Shown piece after piece: positions 41,167 through 50,974 of a DNA stretch of 64,000 bases. The first letter of the stretch is position 1. Every line of letters starts with the position of its first letter. The position numbers were made by a program, and so were the translations under genes. The DNA lies in the NCBI RefSeq assembly GCF_007970185.1, contig NZ_CP042431.1:5394001-5458000 (forward strand), written 5' to 3'. This DNA comes from Pseudobacter ginsenosidimutans (GTDB taxonomy: Bacteria > Bacteroidota > Bacteroidia > Chitinophagales > Chitinophagaceae). The notes under the pieces are model-generated. The model was not told the origin of the DNA. It was given only the letters and a program-made list of their open reading frames with translations, and did not search any database.

Positions 41167-42345
41167 ATGCAACAAAACGAAAACGATAATATCCGTTGGG
41201 AGAAACTGGAAGAACAGTTGGATCAGCCTCAGATCAACCCGGAACAGGAAGGTCTGAGCAAAGAAGAACGGAATGTGCTTCATTTCTTCAAGCGGCTGCG
41301 CAACAGGCTGCATCCCGTGGATGAACAGAAAAGCTTTCCGCTGGAAGATGGCTGGAATAGTCTTTCTGCCAGAATTGCCATGGAAGAAAATACTGGTGCC
41401 CGTAAAGGACGCTTTGTAAAATGGAGACAATTCAGTCTGGTGGCCGCAGCGGTGCTGCTGCTGGCCGTGGCTGGCATTTTCTGGATGCTGAATAAACCTG
41501 CCGGCAACAAACAACAGGAACTGGCGGGGAAAACACAATCAACTCAAAAAGCAGATCTGCCCCCTTCAAAACAGGTGGAACTGATCCTGGCAGATGGCAG
41601 TAAGATTGAACTGGGACAAAAACAATCCATCACCGAAAAGAATGGAGTAGGCATTGTGGCCTCAGATGAAAAACTGCAATACGAGACTGATGTAAAAAGC
41701 GACAAATTACTTTACAATACCCTGATGGTGCCAAGAGGGAAGAAGTCGCAGATCAGCCTGCCGGACGGCACCACCGTGTGGGTGAATGCTGCCTCGAAGA
41801 TCACCTATCCGGTTGCATTCATCGGGGCTACTCGGGAAGTTACCCTGGAAGGCGAAGCTTATTTTGATGTGAAACAGAATACGGAGAAACCTTTCATCGT
41901 GCATACAGTCAATATCGATGTAGAAGTATTGGGTACTGCTTTCAACCTGAATGCCTATGCGAAAACGATTCGCACCACCCTGGAAAAAGGAAAAGTGCGG
42001 GTGAAAAATAAAACGGCTTCCATCGAGCTGATGCCTGGTGAGCAGGCGATGTACGACCTGCAGTCAGCACAAATGAAGAAAGCTCCCGTATACACCAGGT
42101 TGTTTACCGGCTGGAAAGATGGAGAGCTCTACCTGGAAGACCTTACGCTCCGGGAGATCACTGAACAACTGAGCCGTGATTTCGACTATGAATTTGAATT
42201 TGCGGAAGCATCCCTGAAAGAGCTCCGCTTTACCGTAGACATGGCCGCCGCTGATAATCTCCAGGCCGTGCTCGACCATATCAGCAGTACCACGGAAGGT
42301 CTCCGTTTCTCAGTAAATGGCCGCCTGGTAAGTATTTCACGATAA
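41167..42345 (+). CDS. FecR-family anti-sigma/sensor protein
   Basis: A 392-residue protein. The cytoplasmic N-terminus (1-~85) is the part that binds the sigma factor. One membrane helix is at ~90-108 (SLVAAAVLLLAVAGIFWML). The periplasmic FecR domain runs from ~180 to 280: SLPDGTTVWVNAASKITYP, GEAYFDVKQNTEKPFIV, VEVLGTAFNLNAY. A DUF4974-like secretin/STN-type domain closes it (YLEDLTLREITEQLSRDFDYEF, ~320-392). It holds the ECF sigma factor inactive until the STN domain of the SusC encoded 90 bp downstream signals. It belongs to the sigma-FecR-SusC-SusD order typical of Bacteroidota. Confidence 0.94.
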   Translation: MQQNENDNIRWEKLEEQLDQPQINPEQEGLSKEERNVLHFFKRLRNRLHPVDEQKSFPLEDGWNSLSARIAMEENTGARKGRFVKWRQFSLVAAAVLLLAVAGIFWMLNKPAGNKQQELAGKTQSTQKADLPPSKQVELILADGSKIELGQKQSITEKNGVGIVASDEKLQYETDVKSDKLLYNTLMVPRGKKSQISLPDGTTVWVNAASKITYPVAFIGATREVTLEGEAYFDVKQNTEKPFIVHTVNIDVEVLGTAFNLNAYAKTIRTTLEKGKVRVKNKTASIELMPGEQAMYDLQSAQMKKAPVYTRLFTGWKDGELYLEDLTLREITEQLSRDFDYEFEFAEASLKELRFTVDMAAADNLQAVLDHISSTTEGLRFSVNGRLVSISR

Positions 42346-42435
42346 TGTTTGCTACAGTTCTACTGATTATGATATAAACCTGCCATCCTTTCCGGAAACA
42401 TACCGGAAACCGATCAATATTAAACTGCTTTTCAA

Positions 42436-45400
42436 ATGAGAAATGTTGTTACAACACCTGTATCATTGCGGGTAAGAGGGCATTTTGTGTGCGCCATCCT
42501 TTCCCTGCTCCTGTTGGGAGCTTCCATCCCGCTCTTTGCACAAACGAAGAGACCGCTGGATAAAAAGATCAGTTTCAAAGTTACCAATGTTAGTCTTGCT
42601 GAAGCCCTGAAGAAATTCCGGGCCGCATCCGGTGTGCACATGACCTTCAACCAGGAGGATGTGAACAGTCAGCCTGCTGTAAGTATTGATGTAGCTGACA
42701 GATCCGGACGTGAAGTACTGGAGAGATTATTGTCTAATACAGCTATCAGGTTTGCCGAAGCAACAGATGGCAACGTTTTGCTGATCCTTAAAACCAGCAA
42801 AAAAGACAATACGCGGGCGGGTAAGTTCTTTGACGTGAATGGCCAGATAGTGGATAACCAGGGGCAGGCGCTTTCCAATGCCACCATCATGGTATTGCCG
42901 GAAAAGAGAGGACTTACTGCCGATAAGAATGGAATGTTCAATCTTACCGCCAAAGAAAATGATATCCTTCGTTTCAGTTACCTGGGCATGAAGAGTTACG
43001 AAGTGAAGATCAGGAAAGATGAGTTCCTGAAAATTGCGCTGGATACTGCTCCGTCGGTAATGACTGAATATGTTGTAACAGGATATCAGACCATCGAGAA
43101 ACGCATGCTCACAGGTGCAGTCACTACGCTGACGCCTGATAAATTCCTCAGGCCAGGTGCGGCAAGCATTGATCAGATGCTGCAGGGAAAAGTTCCCGGC
43201 ATGGTAGTCACTTTCAACAGTGGAAGCCCTTCCGCTGCTCCAAAGATCCGCATCCGCGGCACCAGCACCATTTTAGGAAATGCATCTCCGCTCTGGGTGG
43301 TAGACAATATCATCCGCACCGATCCTGTGAACCTGAGCCCGCTCCAGGTGAACACGGTACTGGCTGCCGCACAGGAATCGAATTTCAGCATGGTGGGCAA
43401 TGCCATTTCCGGCATCAACCCATATGATATTGAAAGCATCACATTTTTGAAAGATGCTGCTGCCACCTCCATTTACGGTGTACAGGCTGCCAACGGTGTG
43501 ATTGTTGTTAAAACAAAAAGAGGAAAACCCGGACCGGTAGCCATCAATTATAATCTGAGTCTTGGATTCACCGGCAGACCGCGGTATACGCAAATGAACC
43601 TGATGAATTCCAAGGAGAGGGTAGACGTTTCAAGGGAAATGCTGCAGAACGGGATCTATTATCCCAATGGACTTCGTTCTGTATCTTACGAACAACTCGT
43701 TGATCAGCTCTCTGCACGCAAGATCACCCAGGAAGAGTTTTCTGAAAAAGTAGGACAGCTGGAAACGATGAATACAGACTGGTTTGATCTGTTGACGCAA
43801 AATGCTTTCAACCAGACGCACTCCATCGGATTCAGTGGTGGAGCCGGCAAAACGAATTATTACGCTTCGGTGAGCTTCTTCGATAACAAAGGAGCATTCA
43901 AAGGAGATAATCTGCAGAGTTATTCCGGCAGGTTGAATCTTGAATCCAACCTAAGCAGCAAACTGAACGTGAACTTATTGATCGATGCCTCCTACAGGAA
44001 AGCGAAAGGTTACTATAATGTAAACCCTTTCGATTATGCATTGCAGACCTCCCGTACTATCCATCCTGATTCTTTCTATATTGCCCAGGTCTCTACCAAT
44101 ATGAGAACGCCCTGGGTAAATCCTGATCCGATCCGATACAATATCCGTAATGAAATTGATCAAACAGGTTCTACCACTACTACACAAAGTTTCAATATCA
44201 ATACCGGCATCAACTACAGGTTAATGAGAGGACTGAGTTTCCAGGGAACCTATAATCTTGAAGCTTCCGGGAATTCCAATTTCAATTTCATCACAGCCCG
44301 CAGTTATGCAGCTGCCGTGATCAGGGGATTCGACTATAATGCGTATAAGAAAGGAGATTTCAAGTTTGAAAAATCGCCGCTTCCTTATGGTGGTATTGGA
44401 TATCCTGCATCAACTCAAAATCTCGCGCTTAATATCCGTAACCAGTTTAACTATAACCTGAGTCTTTTTGAAGGAAGGGATAACCTGTCTGCCATGGTAT
44501 CGCAGGAAATGCGTTCTGTAAAACAAGACGGAACGATGTCGCTGGAACCTGGCTATTTTCCTGAACGGGGAAACACTTACTATTCCGGATACTACAATAC
44601 CCGCTCTGCCATTGGATCACAGGCATACCACCAGGTAGTGAACACCAACACCGTTACCAATACATTATCCTGGATGGCCGGTTTCAATTACCAATTCAAC
44701 AGGAAGTACACCATCAGTTCCAGTATTCGCACAGATGGTTCAAACCGTTTTGGCCAGTATTCCAACCAGCGTTTCCTTCCCAACTGGCATGTTGGCGCCA
44801 TGTGGAATATCACGGCAGAACCATTCATGGAAAGAGTGAACTGGGTTGAACAGGCTGCGTTGCGCGCTTCCTATGGCTCACAGGGAAATGTGGTATCTCA
44901 GGTAGGTCCGCAGTTGATTGCAAGTTACCCGTCTGCCCCCGTGGATGATGTATCCAATGAATTTGTATTGGACCTGAAGAGCCTGCCTTATCCTGACCTT
45001 CGTTGGGAAAAATCGAAATCCTTCAACCTGGGAATGGATCTGATGCTATTCAAGGGGAGATTACAGATCAATGCAAATGCCTACTATAACAGGACCACCG
45101 ATCTGATCGTTACCGTAGCGCTTCCGCTTGAATATGGTGTAAAGAATATGTACATGAACAATGGCAGCATGAACAACAAGGGGTGGGATCTGGGTGTAAC
45201 GGTAGTGCCTATACGATCAAAATCAGGTGTAACCTGGAACCAGACTTTCAATTATTCGATGAACTATAATAAAGTGGTAAGGTCCGGCATCGTCAACAAT
45301 TATGCCGAGTACCTGAGTGGTTCTGCCGTGGTGCCCGGAATGCCATTTGGTTCCTTCTATTCATTCGGATTTGCAGGCCTCAGCCCTGTGAATGGAATGC

Positions 45401-46032
45401 CATTGTATGATTTTTATGAAAAGAACCCGGGCTTCAATAAAGATGATCCTTCCACCTGGTTGAAATATTCCGGAAGAGTAGATCCAATATTGGATATGGG
45501 TACCACCAGCACCATCACCTACAAATCATTTTCTCTGAATGCTTCGTTCCTGCTGAGGTTAGGTCATCATAAACGCCTGAATCCATTGTATCCGAGAAAT
45601 GCTTCCGAAATAGCGCCGACTCCCGAGATGAACCTGTCGAGGGAAATGCTTGACCGCTGGCGTAAACCCGGTGATGAAACCCGTACTACAATTCCTGGTT
45701 ATGCCAACTGGGACAGGACTTCCTATATCCCGCTGGAAGTAGGGAATGTAGTGGGTGGGGCCAGCCCTTATTCTATCTATGACAGATCCTCCGTACGTGT
45801 GGTGAAAGGTGATTTCTTCCGTTGCACCAATGTCAGCCTGGGATATGCGTTACCGGCAGCCAGCGTAAGAAGGTTTGGCGCCCGTGGCATGACTGTTGGG
45901 TTCTCGGTGAACAATCCGTTCATCATTACCAGCAAGGCGTTCCATGGACAAGATCCGGAGACCGTAGGAACCGGAGGAACGTCATTGCCGATCACGGCTT
46001 CCTATACAATGAGCCTGAACGTTTCTTTCTGA
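42436..46032 (+). CDS. SusC/RagA-type TonB-dependent transducer with STN domain
   Basis: A 1198-residue protein with a long signal peptide (cut near LFAQ, residue ~36). Residues ~42-115 are an STN domain (KKISFKVTNVSLAEALKKF, NTAIRFAEATDGNVLLIL), which contacts FecR for surface signalling. A carboxypeptidase-like extension follows (FFDVNGQIVDNQGQALSNATIMVLP), then the plug (MTEYVVTGYQTIEKRMLTGAV, IRIRGTSTILGNASPLWVVDNI, ATSIYGVQAANGVIVVKTKRG) and the barrel ending in MSLNVSF. It transports an unknown nutrient with the SusD encoded 22 bp downstream. Neighbouring lipoproteins hint at peptide or protein substrates, but this is weak inference. Confidence 0.94.
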   Translation: MRNVVTTPVSLRVRGHFVCAILSLLLLGASIPLFAQTKRPLDKKISFKVTNVSLAEALKKFRAASGVHMTFNQEDVNSQPAVSIDVADRSGREVLERLLSNTAIRFAEATDGNVLLILKTSKKDNTRAGKFFDVNGQIVDNQGQALSNATIMVLPEKRGLTADKNGMFNLTAKENDILRFSYLGMKSYEVKIRKDEFLKIALDTAPSVMTEYVVTGYQTIEKRMLTGAVTTLTPDKFLRPGAASIDQMLQGKVPGMVVTFNSGSPSAAPKIRIRGTSTILGNASPLWVVDNIIRTDPVNLSPLQVNTVLAAAQESNFSMVGNAISGINPYDIESITFLKDAAATSIYGVQAANGVIVVKTKRGKPGPVAINYNLSLGFTGRPRYTQMNLMNSKERVDVSREMLQNGIYYPNGLRSVSYEQLVDQLSARKITQEEFSEKVGQLETMNTDWFDLLTQNAFNQTHSIGFSGGAGKTNYYASVSFFDNKGAFKGDNLQSYSGRLNLESNLSSKLNVNLLIDASYRKAKGYYNVNPFDYALQTSRTIHPDSFYIAQVSTNMRTPWVNPDPIRYNIRNEIDQTGSTTTTQSFNINTGINYRLMRGLSFQGTYNLEASGNSNFNFITARSYAAAVIRGFDYNAYKKGDFKFEKSPLPYGGIGYPASTQNLALNIRNQFNYNLSLFEGRDNLSAMVSQEMRSVKQDGTMSLEPGYFPERGNTYYSGYYNTRSAIGSQAYHQVVNTNTVTNTLSWMAGFNYQFNRKYTISSSIRTDGSNRFGQYSNQRFLPNWHVGAMWNITAEPFMERVNWVEQAALRASYGSQGNVVSQVGPQLIASYPSAPVDDVSNEFVLDLKSLPYPDLRWEKSKSFNLGMDLMLFKGRLQINANAYYNRTTDLIVTVALPLEYGVKNMYMNNGSMNNKGWDLGVTVVPIRSKSGVTWNQTFNYSMNYNKVVRSGIVNNYAEYLSGSAVVPGMPFGSFYSFGFAGLSPVNGMPLYDFYEKNPGFNKDDPSTWLKYSGRVDPILDMGTTSTITYKSFSLNASFLLRLGHHKRLNPLYPRNASEIAPTPEMNLSREMLDRWRKPGDETRTTIPGYANWDRTSYIPLEVGNVVGGASPYSIYDRSSVRVVKGDFFRCTNVSLGYALPAASVRRFGARGMTVGFSVNNPFIITSKAFHGQDPETVGTGGTSLPITASYTMSLNVSF

Positions 46033-46054
46033 TCACCATTCAAAAAATAATTCA

Positions 46055-47542
46055 ATGAGAATTTCGATCATATTCTTGTTCCTGGCCGGCATCCATTTCT
46101 CCTCCTGCAAAAAATTCCTGGAGGAAAGAACACAGAGTGAGATGACTCCTGTGTCAACAGAAGATTACAGCCAGCTTTTGTTTGGAACATCCTATCCGAG
46201 AGGCGGCACCGTTCTGATGCCGGGTGTTACGCTGATGAGCGATGATATGCAGTATTATGCCCATCAGATCGATCACGACTATGAAGCCAAAACAGGCTAT
46301 CCTGCCTTTACCTGGCAATACAATTTCGATGATCTTGCCAGGACATCAGGCCTCACAAATCCTTTCAAGGATTCCTGGACAGTTTTGTACAATCATATCA
46401 CCGGCTGCAATATTGCTATCGATGCAACGCCTGAGTCCAAAGGAACTGCCAGTGAAAAAGACCAGTTGATGGGAGAGGCATATGCACTCAGGGCATTTCT
46501 CTACTGGCACCTGGTCAACCTCTATAGCCGTCCATTCAATGATTCTACCACTACACCCGATAAGTTACCTGGTGTTCCCCTGCTGATCTCTGCGGACCTA
46601 AGGAATGAACTGCCAGCACGCAGCACTGTAGCTGAAGTGTATACAAAGATCAGGAAAGACATCGAACAGGCGGTAACTTATTTCAGCGTCGATAAGAGAA
46701 AAGACAATCTTCATCGATTCAATTATCCTGCTGCGCATCTCCTGGCCTCCCGCATCTATCTCTATACAGAAGAATGGGAGAAAGTGATCGAACATGCAAC
46801 GGCTTCCATCGCTGTACAACCTTTGGTTCTCGATCTGAACGACTGGCCAGCCGATTACTATTATGATGAATCGATGTACAGGCCGATACATGCGCAAAAG
46901 AATCAGGAAACCCTTTTCCTTTATGGTACGGCGAGTGAAATGAGAACGGGGGCAGATTTTGTGGCGGGTATGTCTGAGGACCTGGCCAGCAAATTCGAAG
47001 CAAATGATCTCCGCGCCACTATCTACTTTTCTCCTTTGCCCGAATTCATGCTGATGTTCACTCCCTTGAAATATGGTACGCAAAAAAGGGATATAAAGGT
47101 AAACGCTGTTGAGAACGCTACATCACTCAGAACAAGCGAAGCCTATCTAAACAGGGCAGAGGCTTATGCTCAATTGTATGCTACCAAAAACAATCCGGCA
47201 GATGCACAGCGTGCACTGGACGATCTCAATTTCATACGTCAGAGAAGATTCAGTCCTGCTAACTTCCAACCAGTAACCATGATGCCTGCTGCAGAACTGC
47301 TCCAGTTCTGCCGCGATGAAAGAAGAAGGGAATTCTTCGAGGAAAATCAGCGCTGGTTCGATCTTCGCCGTTACGGTATGCCCGAGATCATTCATATTTA
47401 TGCACTCTTCGCTGAAGTGCAAAGGTTCAAACTCTCCAAAGGCGATCCTGCGTATACTCTGTTGATCCCAACTGAAGCTATCCGTCTCAATCCGCGTCTG
47501 GAGCAGAATCCGGCAGCGCCTCCAAGAAATCCTTTTTATTAA
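46055..47542 (+). CDS. SusD/RagB-type surface lipoprotein of the sigma-controlled locus
   Basis: A 495-residue lipoprotein (MRISIIFLFLAGIHFSSC, lipobox FSSC; mature start CKKFLEE). The TPR core (MGEAYALRAFLYWHLVNLYSRPF) and the SusD ending (LLQFCRDERRREFFEENQRWFDLRRYGMP, then LLIPTEAIRLNP) are clear. An N-terminal segment (TQSEMTPVSTEDYSQLLFGTSYPRG) differs from classical SusD and is of the kind paired with RagAB-like peptide importers, though not diagnostic. It should cap the SusC encoded upstream. The next lipoprotein gene follows after 21 bp. Confidence 0.93.
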   Translation: MRISIIFLFLAGIHFSSCKKFLEERTQSEMTPVSTEDYSQLLFGTSYPRGGTVLMPGVTLMSDDMQYYAHQIDHDYEAKTGYPAFTWQYNFDDLARTSGLTNPFKDSWTVLYNHITGCNIAIDATPESKGTASEKDQLMGEAYALRAFLYWHLVNLYSRPFNDSTTTPDKLPGVPLLISADLRNELPARSTVAEVYTKIRKDIEQAVTYFSVDKRKDNLHRFNYPAAHLLASRIYLYTEEWEKVIEHATASIAVQPLVLDLNDWPADYYYDESMYRPIHAQKNQETLFLYGTASEMRTGADFVAGMSEDLASKFEANDLRATIYFSPLPEFMLMFTPLKYGTQKRDIKVNAVENATSLRTSEAYLNRAEAYAQLYATKNNPADAQRALDDLNFIRQRRFSPANFQPVTMMPAAELLQFCRDERRREFFEENQRWFDLRRYGMPEIIHIYALFAEVQRFKLSKGDPAYTLLIPTEAIRLNPRLEQNPAAPPRNPFY

Positions 47543-47563
47543 TCACTCCAAATTCTTGAAGCA

Positions 47564-48415
47564 ATGCAATTATTGAAAAATATCACCCGCATCGCAACCT
47601 GCGGCCTGCTCCTTGCCTTTTGCTCCTGCAAGAAGGAAGCTGCCCTCACTCCAACTGAAGACAATCGCCTGTATAAACTTCCCCAGGGCGATCAGCCCTA
47701 TGATCAGGAGATCGTAAATTTTTATGAGGAATACAGAACCGTGATCCTGTATAAATTCAGCAAACTCGATTTCCTGTATTCACCCAATGGCGACAATCCT
47801 GCCTACGCCAGTTTCACGCCGGCAGAAGGCAGCCAGGTGCAGGAATCACTCGATTTCCTTCATGAACAATGGTTCGATCTCTACAATGAAGATTTCCTGA
47901 AGAAAACACTTCCATTCAAGATATTGCTGGCCTCCGACCTTAAGAGAGTAGTACCTCCCTATACAAGTTTGCCGGTTGGCACTACCTATCCCAGGGCCAT
48001 CAAGGGTTACAATCATGTTACCTTCGGAAGGGCCGGCAGGATCAGTTCCATGACGGCAGCCGAAAAAGATACTGTGCGCGGCGAATTGCACAAAGCATAC
48101 TGGCATCTCGCAACTCTCAACCGTATGATAGAATTACCTCCGGCTTTTACTTCCCTGATGCCGGATTACACCAGTGTGCATGCCTGGTATCCTGAAAGGT
48201 CCGGCGTTTTCACCCTGTACAACGGCATGACCCATTTTGATGATATTGCCGACTATATCTATAAGATCACGACCACCGATTATGCCACGCTCACGAGCAC
48301 CCTGTTTACCCCTTCCAGGGATCCCAATGGTATGTTCAGGAAAAAATATGATGCTATAGTGCAGTATTACCTGGAGAATTACAATATCGATCTTCAGGCC
48401 ATAGGAAATATGTAA
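47564..48415 (+). CDS. Lipoprotein of the SusD-linked putative metallopeptidase family, zinc motif decayed
   Basis: A 283-residue lipoprotein (signal peptide to LLAFCSC; mature start CKKEA). Its order of features fits the putative zinc-binding metallopeptidase family found beside SusC/SusD (Peptidase_Mx1): a YSPNGDNP region, KGYNHVTFGRAGRI, then the site where the family has HEFAH, then P..F and a DIADY segment replacing the usual EDFAEY. Here the site reads GELHKAYWHL (about residues 172-181): the catalytic Glu is Lys and the second His is one position late, so peptidase activity is doubtful. It lies between SusD and a LEA14-like lipoprotein. It may bind peptides or serve as a scaffold. Confidence 0.6.
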   Translation: MQLLKNITRIATCGLLLAFCSCKKEAALTPTEDNRLYKLPQGDQPYDQEIVNFYEEYRTVILYKFSKLDFLYSPNGDNPAYASFTPAEGSQVQESLDFLHEQWFDLYNEDFLKKTLPFKILLASDLKRVVPPYTSLPVGTTYPRAIKGYNHVTFGRAGRISSMTAAEKDTVRGELHKAYWHLATLNRMIELPPAFTSLMPDYTSVHAWYPERSGVFTLYNGMTHFDDIADYIYKITTTDYATLTSTLFTPSRDPNGMFRKKYDAIVQYYLENYNIDLQAIGNM

Positions 48416-48448
48416 CCGATCTTCAAACACTATAACGCAGACCCGTAC

Positions 48449-48931
48449 ATGAAGTTTTCATTTTGCAGAACAAGTATTGCTGGAATGGCGCTTTCGGGCG
48501 TCCTTTCCTTCTCGTCCTGTACCGTGTTCGATACGCCGGAGATCAGGGAACCGGATGAAATGACTGTTCAGATACTTTCTTTCCAGGATGCAAAGGCGAA
48601 TATCCGGATCGAATCACATTGTCATAATCAGAATGGGATCGGTTTCACTTTCAAGGGAGGGGAGCTTGACCTGATGCTGGACAGCTTCAAACTGGGCCGC
48701 GCTATCATCGATACCAGTTTCAAAGTGGCGGCCCATTCAGATTTCATGGTGCCGATCCAACTCACCATCGATGCGGCGGAGATGGGCAAAACGAATATGG
48801 ATTTCACCAAAGGGGTAAACGTGACTGTAGATGGAAAAATGAAAGGCTCGGCGTTTGGTATCAACCGTGAATTGCCCATTCATTATGAAAAGAAGCATAC
48901 CATCAACCTGATCCTTCCCTATAAATTATGA
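48449..48931 (+). CDS. LEA14-like (WHy domain) lipoprotein
   Basis: A 160-residue lipoprotein with signal peptide ending LSFSSC. The mature part is one beta-sandwich of the late-embryogenesis-abundant type 2 (WHy) kind: MTVQILSFQDAKANIRIESHCHNQNGIGFTFKGGELDLMLDS and the paired strands DFMVPIQLTIDAAEMGK. Such domains occur in bacterial envelope proteins with no firmly known role, possibly in stabilising other proteins or binding lipids. It lies 33 bp after the metallopeptidase-like gene and is followed by a strong terminator, so it is the last gene of the sigma-controlled SusC/SusD operon. Confidence 0.75.
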   Translation: MKFSFCRTSIAGMALSGVLSFSSCTVFDTPEIREPDEMTVQILSFQDAKANIRIESHCHNQNGIGFTFKGGELDLMLDSFKLGRAIIDTSFKVAAHSDFMVPIQLTIDAAEMGKTNMDFTKGVNVTVDGKMKGSAFGINRELPIHYEKKHTINLILPYKL

Positions 48932-48948
48932 GACCCCAAAGCTTACAG

Positions 48949-48984
48949 GCCGGATGAACAAATTGGAAATTCATCCGGCTTTTT
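48949..48984 (+). terminator. Intrinsic terminator of the second SusC/SusD operon
   Basis: GCCGGATGAA (48949-48958) pairs with TTCATCCGGC (48970-48979), an 11-nt loop, followed by TTTTT. Confidence 0.92.
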
Positions 48985-49055
48985 CCTGCTATGACGTTTC
49001 TCCTGCTTATATTGTGTAGCCAATCCCCCCTCTTTCCGGTTCACAGAAGGCAGTT

Positions 49056-49787
49056 ATGAAAAGAAAATATACTTTGATAATACTGATGCCTGCATTGCTG
49101 CTGCTTTGCAGGCATTCTACCGGGCAGTGGTCCGCAGGCGTTTCTGCGGGTTTCACGCTCAATCAACCCAGCAAAGATCCCGGTCAGGCTTATTCCAAAT
49201 ACCTTCCTGCAGGTGGTTTTGCCCTGGGCATTCCTGTTCAGTACAATCTTACTGAGCATTGGGGACTGCGTGCGGAGCCGGGACTGTTTCAAAAGAATAT
49301 CAGCTTCGAACGCGGCAATAATTATTCCGGCACCTGGGAAAAAAGATACAATAACTACCTGCAATTGCCGCTGATGCTGCAATACAGAACAGGCGGCGAA
49401 CACAAATTTACCGGCTTCGCACAGGCCGGCTTCTACGCAGGCAGATGGATCTCTGGCAGACAGCAGGGAGCTGTTCCGGATATCTATGATCTGATCAACG
49501 AACCTGATCCTGATGGAGGCTCCACTTCCTATTTCCGCATCAGGGAATACGATCATAAATATGAATTCGATGCAGAAAAAGATCAGCGGATGGATTGGGG
49601 AGCTGTTGCCGGCATTGGACTGAACTACCAGTATAACAGCCGGATCCATTTCTACCTGGAACTCAGGTACAGCCAGTCTTTCATGAGTTATGAAAAAGAA
49701 TACATGACCGGTCAGCAAAAGCCGGTACACCAGACGGCCGCTGCTATGCTGGGATGTATGATGAACCTGTTCAACCGTAATAAATGA
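49056..49787 (+). CDS. PorT-family outer-membrane beta-barrel protein
   Basis: A 243-residue protein with signal peptide MKRKYTLIILMPALLLLCRHSTGQ. Strands alternate around WSAGVSAGFTLNQP, NLTEHWGLRAEPGLFQKN, YLQLPLMLQYRTG and GAVAGIGLNYQYNSRIHFYLELRYSQ, the pattern of PorT-like/OmpW-sized 8-stranded barrels in Bacteroidota. The function of most such barrels is unknown; true PorT takes part in T9SS maturation, and this one is not shown to. It overlaps the downstream S41 protease gene by 4 bp, so they are made together. Confidence 0.8.
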   Translation: MKRKYTLIILMPALLLLCRHSTGQWSAGVSAGFTLNQPSKDPGQAYSKYLPAGGFALGIPVQYNLTEHWGLRAEPGLFQKNISFERGNNYSGTWEKRYNNYLQLPLMLQYRTGGEHKFTGFAQAGFYAGRWISGRQQGAVPDIYDLINEPDPDGGSTSYFRIREYDHKYEFDAEKDQRMDWGAVAGIGLNYQYNSRIHFYLELRYSQSFMSYEKEYMTGQQKPVHQTAAAMLGCMMNLFNRNK

Positions 49788-50929
49788 TGGCCAGACTCTC
49801 ACTATATACTATTCCATTGTTGGTAGTGATCTTATTCTCATCCTGCCGGAAAGAGACTGGTGCAGTGAATGCAAAAGCGCCTGAGAATTTCAGTGAAGTA
49901 TTCGATCAGTTCTGGAACAATATGAACAAGCGCTATGTTTTCTGGAAGGAAGACAGTACAGACTGGGATGCCATGCACCGGAAGTATAAGCCATTATTCG
50001 AAGGGCTGGATTTCAATAATGTGAGCGACCTGAAAAGATCTGTGCAGTATTTCCGGGAAATGACCGCCAACCTGATGGATGGGCATTATTACATCAGGTT
50101 CACGCATCCTGTATTGAAGGACTCGGTGGTTTATCCTTCGCGTGACAGAAAACAGCGATCTCCCTGGTATCATAACGCTTATAACTACTCGAAAGTGGTC
50201 CGTTACAAACTGGACCCCAATTACAATGTTGGTGTAAATAGTTCAACCAGTGTAACATTCGGTACCATCAGACAGAATATCCTGTATTTCAGTTGCAGCT
50301 ATTTTTACCTTTATGATGCTTACACATCCGGTGAAAACAACAATGTAAAACCAGTGCTGGAGCTTTTCTTCAACGAGCTGGCCAAAACGCCTTCGCCCTA
50401 CAAGGCAGTGATCATCGATGTGCGCGGGAACGGTGGAGGCGATATCAGTGACCTGAACTTTCTGGTTGGCAGGTTGACCGCTACACCGCTGGCCTTTGGC
50501 TCAACCCGTTATAAGACAGGGCCGGGCAGACTGGAGTATACGCCCTGGATCGGTTCTTTCATCACTCCTGTGAAAGGCAGTAAGGGAGTCACAATCCCCA
50601 TCATTGCACTGGCGGATAATTACTCTGCCTCACTGGCGGAAAGTGTTACAATGGCAATACAGGAAATGCCCAATGGGAAATTCATAGGCGAACCAACCTG
50701 GGGCGCCAACGGGCCGTATGCTTCCAACGAATTCCTTTACAATGCCGGGCCCTTTGAATTGAATAGCTTCATGAAAGTGCAGACAGCTTCTGCAGCATTC
50801 AGGACCTTGAATGGCCGGTTTTCTGAAAGTGTTGGTATTGTTCCCGATCTTTTTGTTCCATTTGATCCGATAGCGATGCAGGAGGGGAGGGACCCCATCC
50901 TGGAAGCAGCCATGCAGCTCTTCGAGTAA
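49784..50929 (+). CDS. S41-family peptidase lipoprotein
   Basis: A 381-residue lipoprotein starting at ATG 49784 (overlap ATGATGG with the barrel gene) or at the adjacent ATG 49787; lipobox ILFSSC, mature start CRKETG. The S41 core shows VIIDVRGNGGGDISDLNFLVGRL (~205-227) and the Ser region ALADNYSASLAESVTMAIQ (~270-288), where Ser in YSASLAE is the expected nucleophile. The region that would carry the catalytic Lys reads GEPTWGANGPYAS, with no Lys after the Gly, which places it with the tricorn/Bacteroides-type S41 relatives rather than Prc. There is no PDZ domain. It is probably an outer-membrane-anchored protease or peptidase-like binding protein. Confidence 0.8.
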   Translation: MMARLSLYTIPLLVVILFSSCRKETGAVNAKAPENFSEVFDQFWNNMNKRYVFWKEDSTDWDAMHRKYKPLFEGLDFNNVSDLKRSVQYFREMTANLMDGHYYIRFTHPVLKDSVVYPSRDRKQRSPWYHNAYNYSKVVRYKLDPNYNVGVNSSTSVTFGTIRQNILYFSCSYFYLYDAYTSGENNNVKPVLELFFNELAKTPSPYKAVIIDVRGNGGGDISDLNFLVGRLTATPLAFGSTRYKTGPGRLEYTPWIGSFITPVKGSKGVTIPIIALADNYSASLAESVTMAIQEMPNGKFIGEPTWGANGPYASNEFLYNAGPFELNSFMKVQTASAAFRTLNGRFSESVGIVPDLFVPFDPIAMQEGRDPILEAAMQLFE

Positions 50930-50974
50930 GCCAGTTCATCAATGTGACGCCATCGGTAAAATTTCGGTGAACAA

